A stretch of 64,000 bases of DNA from Clostridia bacterium. GTDB taxonomy: Bacteria; Bacillota; Clostridia; Lachnospirales; Anaerotignaceae. Under the pieces are notes generated by a model that saw only the letters and a program-made list of their open reading frames with translations, did no database searches and was not told where the DNA came from. Every line of letters starts with the position of its first letter. Position 1 is the stretch's first letter. The position numbers and the translations under genes are program-made. Positions 59,785 through 64,000 of the stretch are shown here, in pieces. The stretch covers positions 1-64,000 of the forward strand of contig CAAEMG010000007.1 of NCBI GenBank assembly GCA_900757025.1, in the 5' to 3' direction.

Positions 59785-60141
59785 TTAGTTTAATTTAGCC
59801 TTTGCTGTTTCAGCAAGCTTTGTGAAAGCTGCTGCGTCATTTACTGCAAGCTCAGCAAGCATTTTTCTGTTGATGTTTACATCTGCAAGCTTTAAGCCGT
59901 GCATTAACTGGCTGTAAGAAATGTTGTTCATTCTTGCAGCTGCATTGATTCTTGTAATCCAAAGTGCTCTGTATTCTCTCTTTGTCTGTTTTCTGCCTGC
60001 AAAAGCATAACCCATTGCCTTCATTACAGACTGCTTAGCTACTCTGTACTGTTTGCTTCTTGCTCCACGGTAGCCTCTTGCTAATTTTAATACTTTTTTA
60101 TGTCTTTTTCTTGCGTTAAGCGCACCTTTAACTCTTGCCAT
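59785..60141 (-). CDS. rplT: 50S ribosomal protein L20
   Basis: A 118-residue L20: [58 protein letters not shown] and a helical C-terminal domain. It binds 23S rRNA early in 50S assembly and represses its own operon by binding the leader RNA; the leader upstream of infC has the matching features. AGGAGG precedes the ATG. 33 bp after rpmI. Confidence 0.98.
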   Translation of the reverse strand: MARVKGALNARKRHKKVLKLARGYRGARSKQYRVAKQSVMKAMGYAFAGRKQTKREYRALWITRINAAARMNNISYSQLMHGLKLADVNINRKMLAELAVNDAAAFTKLAETAKAKLN

Positions 60142-60174
60142 TGTTCAGTTCCTCCTATTAATATTCCTGATAAA

Positions 60175-60375
60175 TTAAGCGTATGGTAATAATTTCTTCT
60201 TGATGCTGTTAAGAACAGTCTTGTCTGTTAATGTAGACTTTCTTAAGTTTCTCTTTCTCTTAGTTGACTTTTTACCAAGAATATGCTGTGTATTAGCTTT
60301 ATGTCTGCTAAGCTGGCCTGAACCTGTTACTTTAAAACGTTTTGAAACTGCTTTTTTTGTTTTTAATTTAGGCAT
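60175..60375 (-). CDS. rpmI: 50S ribosomal protein L35
   Basis: A 66-residue L35: [40 protein letters not shown] and LLPYA end. ATG 60375 follows GGAGGAC; an in-frame start at 60432 overlaps infC and lacks a ribosome site. Middle gene of infC-rpmI-rplT. Confidence 0.97.
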   Translation of the reverse strand: MPKLKTKKAVSKRFKVTGSGQLSRHKANTQHILGKKSTKRKRNLRKSTLTDKTVLNSIKKKLLPYA

Positions 60376-60409
60376 TTTAATGTCCTCCTCGTATTCAATC
60401 AATAAAAAT

Positions 60410-60922
60410 TTATTTGTCACCCTTTGGGGCAAGAAACATTACAAGACTCTTTGCTTCCATTTTAGGGGCTTTATCTACAACGCCAACCTCAGAAACTTCT
60501 TTGGCGAAATCTTCAAGTATAACCACAGATGTTTTTGAGTGTCCTATTTCTCTTCCTCTGAAACGAATGCTTACTTTAACCTTATCTCCGTTTTTAAGGA
60601 ATTCGATGGCTTTTTTTACCTTAACCTGAACATCGTGAGTATCAATATTAGGAGACAGACGAAGCTCTTTAACTTCAATAACCTTCTGTTTCTTTTTAGC
60701 TTCCTTTTCCTTTTTAATCATATCAAAACGGTATTTGCCGTAATCCATGATTTTGCATACGGGCGGTTTTGCGTTGGGAGCAATTTTTACAAGGTCAAGT
60801 TTCTTCTCATCTGCAAGCTTCTGCGCATCTCTTGAAGATATAAGACCAACCTGGTTGCCCTCTTCATCAATAAGTCGTATTTCTTTGTCTCTAATCTGCT
60901 CGTTAATCATTAACTCAGTAAT
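60410..60922 (-). CDS. infC: Translation initiation factor IF-3, AUU start
   Basis: A 170-residue IF-3: N-terminal domain [32 protein letters not shown] and [19 protein letters not shown], linker [12 protein letters not shown]-terminal domain [26 protein letters not shown] place the start at ATT 60922-60920, 8 nt after GGAGGT (60936-60931). The first ATG (60910) is 20 nt from that site with no other candidate, and an in-frame TGA at 60928 excludes earlier starts. AUU-started infC is the classic IF-3 autocontrol, since IF-3 rejects non-canonical start codons. Confidence 0.9.
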   Translation of the reverse strand: MTELMINEQIRDKEIRLIDEEGNQVGLISSRDAQKLADEKKLDLVKIAPNAKPPVCKIMDYGKYRFDMIKKEKEAKKKQKVIEVKELRLSPNIDTHDVQVKVKKAIEFLKNGDKVKVSIRFRGREIGHSKTSVVILEDFAKEVSEVGVVDKAPKMEAKSLVMFLAPKGDK

Positions 60923-60940
60923 AGCTCAGCACCTCCAAAC

Positions 60941-60973
60941 AAAATAAAAAAAGCGGACAGCAAAACTATCCGC
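60941..60973 (-). terminator. Attenuator terminator in the infC leader
   Basis: GCGGA-t-AG and CT-g-TCCGC pair around TTTTG on the minus strand, followed by TTTTTTTATTTTG, ending about 5 nt before the ribosome site. It lies inside the leader, so it must be conditional. Confidence 0.85.
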
Positions 60974-61071
60974 AAAAAATCTACATAAAGGCTTATGCCT
61001 AAAGTTATATTTATTAACCCTGTCGTGCTTTGTGCCGCAAGGTGAGAAGCGGATACTTCTGCTTTGTTACC
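60974..61071 (-). promoter_or_regulatory. L20-type leader of the infC operon
   Basis: The leader between promoter and attenuator has CCGCTTCTCACCTTGCGGC and GGGTTAATAAATATAACTTT segments like those of the Firmicute L20 leader (Rfam L20_leader), where L20 binding favours the terminator. Stems such as GCAGAAGTATCCGCTTCT-like pairings are visible. Assignment is by pattern, not by covariance search. Confidence 0.75.
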
Positions 61072-61077
61072 TAAGAT

Positions 61078-61106
61078 AGTATACCAGTGTGATGTGTCTT
61101 TGTCAA
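61078..61106 (-). promoter_or_regulatory. infC operon promoter
   Basis: TTGACA (61106-61101), 17-bp spacer and TATACT (61083-61078) on the minus strand, near-consensus. Confidence 0.85.
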
Positions 61107-61180
61107 CACATTTTTTAAGTTTTTCCTTATTTTAAAGGATTTTTTTGGGAATATGCAAATTATTATTCGTGAAACACTTT

Positions 61181-61212
61181 GCAAAAAGACAGCCCGACAA
61201 AACTGCCGAGCC
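61181..61212 (-). terminator. Probable thrS terminator
   Basis: GGCTCGGC and GTCGGGCT pair (with several G-U) around AGTTTT on the minus strand and are followed by GTCTTTTTGC. Confidence 0.55.
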
Positions 61213-61228
61213 GCCACACAAGCATTTT

Positions 61229-63130
61229 TTATGCTCTTGTCTTTATTTCTTCCGTAATTCTTGCAATTACATCTGCAATATCCTGCTGTCCTTCTTCACC
61301 GGCTCTTGAACGAAGTGAAACTTTGTTTGCTTCAACGTCCTTTTCGCCAACAACAATGATGTAAGGTGTTCTTTCGTTTCTTGCTTCTCTGATCTTGAAG
61401 CCGATTTTTTCGCTTCTGAGGTCTTTTTCAACTCTTATGCCGGCATCTTCAAGCTGCTGTGCAACTTTTTCTGCATAGTCATTGAATTTTTCGCTGATTG
61501 TAAGAACCTTAACCTGTACAGGTGAAAGCCATGTAGGGAATGCACCTGCATAATGCTCGATAAGTATACCGATAAATCTTTCGATAGAACCAAAACATAC
61601 ACGATGAATCATAACAGGACGTTTCTTTGAACCGTCTTTGTCTGTATATTCAAGTTCAAATCTTTCGGGAAGGTTCATATCAAGCTGAATTGTACCGCAC
61701 TGCCATGTTCTGCCGATTGAGTCCTGAAGATGGAAGTCAATTTTAGGGCCATAGAATGCGCCGTCGCCTTCATTTACTACATAATCCATGCCAAGGTCTT
61801 CAAGAGCGCCTTTAAGACCGTTTGTAGCCATTTCCCAAGCTTCGTCGCTGCCCATGCTGTCTTCAGGTCTTGTTGAAAGTTCAACATGATATTTGAAACC
61901 GAAAAGTTTGTAAACGCTGTCGATAAGAGCTACAACGCCTTTAATTTCATCTCTTATCTGTTCAGGTGTCATAAAGATATGTGCATCGTCCTGTGTAAAG
62001 CATCTAACTCTCATAAGGCCATGAAGAGCACCGCTTTTTTCATGTCTGTGAACAATACCGAGTTCGCCTACTCTTAAAGGAAGATCTCTGTAAGAATGAA
62101 GTTCCTGTTTGTAAACAAGCATACCGCCCGGGCAGTTCATAGGCTTGATAGCGTAGTCTTCATCATCAATTACAGTTGTGTACATATTTTCTTTGTAGTG
62201 ATCCCAGTGTCCGCTTCTTTCCCAAAGCTGTCTGTTAAGGATAATAGGTGTCTGAACCTCTACGTAGCCGGCTTTCTTATGAATTTCTCTCCAGAAATCA
62301 ATAAGTGTGTTTTTAACAATCATGCCCTTTGGAAGGAAGAATGGGAAGCCCGGACCCTCTTCAAGAAGGCTGAAAAGCTTAAGTTCCTTGCCAAGTTTTC
62401 TGTGGTCACGTTTTTTAGCCTCTTCAATCATATTAAGGTATGCTTCAAGGTCTGATGCCTTTGTATAAGCTGTTCCGTAAATTCTGGAAAGCATTTTGTT
62501 CTTTTCGTTTCCTCTCCAGTATGCACCGGCAACACTCGTAAGTTTAACTGCCTTAACAGGCTTTGTGCTCATAAGGTGAGGGCCGGCACAAAGGTCTGTA
62601 AATTCGCCCTGCTTATAGAAGGAAATAACGGCATCCTCGGGAAGGTCTTTAATAAGTTCAACCTTATATGGTTCGCCTTTTTCTTCCATAAATTTAATAG
62701 CTTCTTCTCTTGGAAGTTCAAAACGCTCAAGGGCAATATTTTCTTTTGCTATTTTTTTCATTTCAGCTTCAATGTGCTGAAGGTCTTCTTCCGTAAAAGG
62801 TGTTTCTCTGTCAAAATCATAGTAGAAACCGTCTGCAATAGAAGGACCTATAGCAAGTTTTGTTTCAGGGAAAAGACGTTTGATAGCCTGAGCCATAATA
62901 TGGCTTGCTGTGTGGCGGAATGCTCTTTTTCCGTCTTCGTCGTCAAATGTGCAGATGCTTACCTGTGCATCGTTTTCAACTACAAATCTTAAATCTTTAA
63001 CTTCTCCGTCAACAAGACCGCAGCAAGCGTTTCTTGCAAGGCCTTCGCTGATGCTTTCGGCAATCTGAAGCACTGATACAGGTGATTCAAATTCTTTTAC
63101 AACACCGTCTTTAAGTGTTACTTTAATCAT
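61229..63130 (-). CDS. thrS: Threonyl-tRNA synthetase
   Basis: A 633-residue class II synthetase. TGS domain at the N-terminus, the SAD editing domain with FRHTASHIMAQAIKRLFP and GPHLMSTKPVKAVKL, catalytic domain with zinc ligands in KPMNCPGGMLVYKQE, VRCFTQDDAHIFM and HRVCFGSIERFIGILIEHYAGAFPTWL, and the anticodon domain to the end. ATG 63130 follows GAGGAG at 9 nt; a TTG two codons earlier is possible. It is controlled by a T-box leader. Confidence 0.97.
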   Translation of the reverse strand: MIKVTLKDGVVKEFESPVSVLQIAESISEGLARNACCGLVDGEVKDLRFVVENDAQVSICTFDDEDGKRAFRHTASHIMAQAIKRLFPETKLAIGPSIADGFYYDFDRETPFTEEDLQHIEAEMKKIAKENIALERFELPREEAIKFMEEKGEPYKVELIKDLPEDAVISFYKQGEFTDLCAGPHLMSTKPVKAVKLTSVAGAYWRGNEKNKMLSRIYGTAYTKASDLEAYLNMIEEAKKRDHRKLGKELKLFSLLEEGPGFPFFLPKGMIVKNTLIDFWREIHKKAGYVEVQTPIILNRQLWERSGHWDHYKENMYTTVIDDEDYAIKPMNCPGGMLVYKQELHSYRDLPLRVGELGIVHRHEKSGALHGLMRVRCFTQDDAHIFMTPEQIRDEIKGVVALIDSVYKLFGFKYHVELSTRPEDSMGSDEAWEMATNGLKGALEDLGMDYVVNEGDGAFYGPKIDFHLQDSIGRTWQCGTIQLDMNLPERFELEYTDKDGSKKRPVMIHRVCFGSIERFIGILIEHYAGAFPTWLSPVQVKVLTISEKFNDYAEKVAQQLEDAGIRVEKDLRSEKIGFKIREARNERTPYIIVVGEKDVEANKVSLRSRAGEEGQQDIADVIARITEEIKTRA

Positions 63131-63170
63131 TTTCAAAAACTCCTCTCAAATACATTTTTTTCGGGTCAAT

Positions 63171-63202
63171 AAAAAAGCCCCTGTCCGCATTTGCAGACAG
63201 GG
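63171..63202 (-). terminator. T-box-controlled terminator of thrS
   Basis: CCCTGTC and GACAGGG pair with further flanking pairs, followed by GGGCTTTTTTATT on the minus strand, about 40 nt before the start codon. Confidence 0.85.
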
Positions 63203-63410
63203 ACGAATTAACGTGGTTCCACCCTGATTATTTTTTCCTAAGAAAAAACATCTCTAAAGCCTTAACGCAGCTTAAACGGGCATTTTTTCAGTGCCGCTCA
63301 AAGTTCAGTTTTCACCGCAATGTTTCTTAAAAACGCTTTCAGCCTGTGGCGTTTTCTCTCTTTAAGGCTTGTATACGGCTACTCTACTTTTCATAGCTTT
63401 TTTCTTATAC
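63203..63410 (-). promoter_or_regulatory. T-box riboswitch of thrS
   Basis: The T-box sequence AGGGTGGAACCACG is at 63225-63211 (minus strand) just before the terminator. Upstream lie stem I (AGAGAGAAAACGCC and GGTGAAAACTGAACTT) and a variable stem with AGAGATG. ACT at 63309-63307 in the likely specifier loop fits a threonine codon and so uncharged tRNA-Thr sensing. Confidence 0.9.
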
Positions 63411-63416
63411 ATTGGC

Positions 63417-63444
63417 ATTATATCACATCTTATTTTTAAGTCAA
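63417..63444 (-). promoter_or_regulatory. thrS promoter
   Basis: TTGACT (63444-63439), 16-bp spacer and TATAAT (63422-63417) on the minus strand. Confidence 0.8.
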
Positions 63445-63594
63445 TATAATTTTTTTGCTTTTTAATATTTATAAATTTAGAGCAATGAAGCAGTAACCGG
63501 TACACAGCCGTCAGCAGACAGAAAAAACTTGCCCACTGTTTAACGAATACTGAAAAAACTACACAAATTCTACATAATTTTTTTAGTAATTATG

Positions 63595-63637
63595 TTGACA
63601 TCCAATTTTTTCAATGCTACAATAGGTAGCACGCTAC
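63595..63637 (+). promoter_or_regulatory. Promoter and palindrome of the MarR-type gene
   Basis: TTGACA (63595-63600), 17 bp and TACAAT (63618-63623). GTAGC-AC-GCTAC (63626-63637) follows directly at the expected start site and may be the binding site for self-repression. Confidence 0.7.
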
Positions 63638-63674
63638 TCTTTTGGGCGTTTATTTTTTTGAAAGGAATTTTATA

Positions 63675-64000
63675 ATGCAAAACACTGAAAAAGAAAAGCA
63701 TATCGGTCTTATTTTTAAGCAAATTCATAACAAAACCATTCAGCGTATGCACTCCTGCCTTGCGGCAGACGACCTTACACTTTCTCAGCTTGCAGTACTT
63801 GACTGTATTTTTGAAAATGAAAAAATTTCAGTCAAAGACCTTGAAGAAGAATTCAGTATGCAAAGGTCAACAACCCTCGGAATTTTAAAAAGAATGTGCT
63901 GCAAGGGTCTTATAGAATATTTTCCCGACGAACATGATAAACGCTGCCGAATTATACGCCCCACAAAAAAGGCATATGATTTGAAAAAAAAAGACAGACG
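63675..64000 (+). CDS. MarR family transcriptional regulator, partial
   Basis: The first 108 codons of a winged-helix regulator cut by the right edge. LSQLAVLDCIFENEKISVKDLEEEFSMQRSTTLGILKRMCCKGLIEYFPDEHDKRCRIIRPTKKA shows the MarR layout: recognition helix (SMQRSTTLGIL) and beta-wing with DKRCRIIRPT (cf. DRR...LT). AAAGGA precedes the ATG. The two Cys residues (MCCKGL) in the DNA-binding region could respond to oxidation, which is a guess. Downstream target genes lie outside the window. Confidence 0.9.
   Translation, partial: MQNTEKEKHIGLIFKQIHNKTIQRMHSCLAADDLTLSQLAVLDCIFENEKISVKDLEEEFSMQRSTTLGILKRMCCKGLIEYFPDEHDKRCRIIRPTKKAYDLKKKDR

Noticed and set aside
1..64000. CRISPR arrays, rRNA, tRNA, prophage and toxin-antitoxin loci
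   Set aside because: I looked for regular direct repeats, conserved rRNA and tRNA segments, integrases and small paired genes and saw none that could be supported.

Overview
The window is chromosomal DNA from a low-GC, anaerobic, spore-forming Firmicute, most likely a Clostridia member (a Lachnospirales-type relative is my best guess; the species cannot be fixed from sequence alone). The evidence is Firmicute-type operons (mcsA-mcsB-clpC, infC-rpmI-rplT with an L20-type leader, a T-box thrS), spore genes (gpr, sigK), strict-anaerobe redox proteins (Hcp, rubrerythrin, a small ferredoxin, flavodoxin, FeoAB) and AGGAGG ribosome binding sites. Coding density is high. I saw no rRNA, tRNA, prophage, CRISPR array or intact insertion sequence. 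The window cuts a membrane-protein gene at its left edge and a MarR-type regulator at its right edge.

Layout. 0-12.5 kb: acyl-ACP thioesterase, a YhhN-like membrane protein, malQ, a Tyr/Gly/Asn-rich lipoprotein, an FMN-binding-like membrane protein, addB (with no adjacent addA), an acidic protein, a GarR-type reductase, a PepD-type dipeptidase, a YbgC-type thioesterase, an HD protein and an IclR regulator broken by a frameshift in an A7 run. 12.5-21.4 kb: ATP-grasp ligase, pckA, mtnN, a class-I glutamine amidotransferase, a DUF951 protein, nagZ, hcp and a CDF metal transporter. 21.8-28.8 kb: clpC-mcsB-mcsA behind a leader with a duplicated 31-bp motif and no ctsR, then feoA-feoB plus the FeoB-associated Cys-rich peptide. 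29-36.2 kb: sppA, gpr and sigK (divergent, with a sigma-K-like promoter in front of sigK), a split ThrE exporter and metG. 36.3-38.8 kb: TPP riboswitch followed by tenA and a two-gene ABC transporter that lacks its binding protein. 38.8-49.3 kb: arginine biosynthesis, argC-argJ-(Cdd1-like)-argJ-argB-argD-FAH leftward and argG-argH-NimA-like rightward from one divergent promoter region, with two argJ paralogues. 49.6-57.7 kb: rubrerythrin, a Pr6Pr membrane protein, ferredoxin, then the leftward run rnhB-yraN-pgeF-DUF512-der-plsY-gpsA. 57.9-59.4 kb: flavodoxin, DUF3793 and DUF2325 genes with shared TTAG-N6-CTAA operators. 59.4-63.5 kb: infC-rpmI-rplT-rpsT with an AUU-started infC and attenuator leader, then thrS under a T-box.

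How it fits together. The arginine genes form a nearly full glutamate-to-arginine route using the ArgJ acetyl-recycling cycle; ornithine carbamoyltransferase is not in the window. The TPP locus is a salvage module for thiamin pyrimidine. FeoA/FeoB/FeoB-associated peptide and possibly the DUF2325-DUF3793-flavodoxin group look like iron-responsive functions. Several genes use non-ATG starts (TTG for metG, mtnN and the upstream argJ; AUU for infC).

The most unusual material is non-coding: a family of at least eight degenerate intergenic repeats (left end near TAAATTTTGATTTGACG, core like TTTTGTCATNNTGAGCGAA, often with an inverted partner end), the duplicated element in the mcsA leader, and the common operator of the DUF2325/DUF3793 genes.
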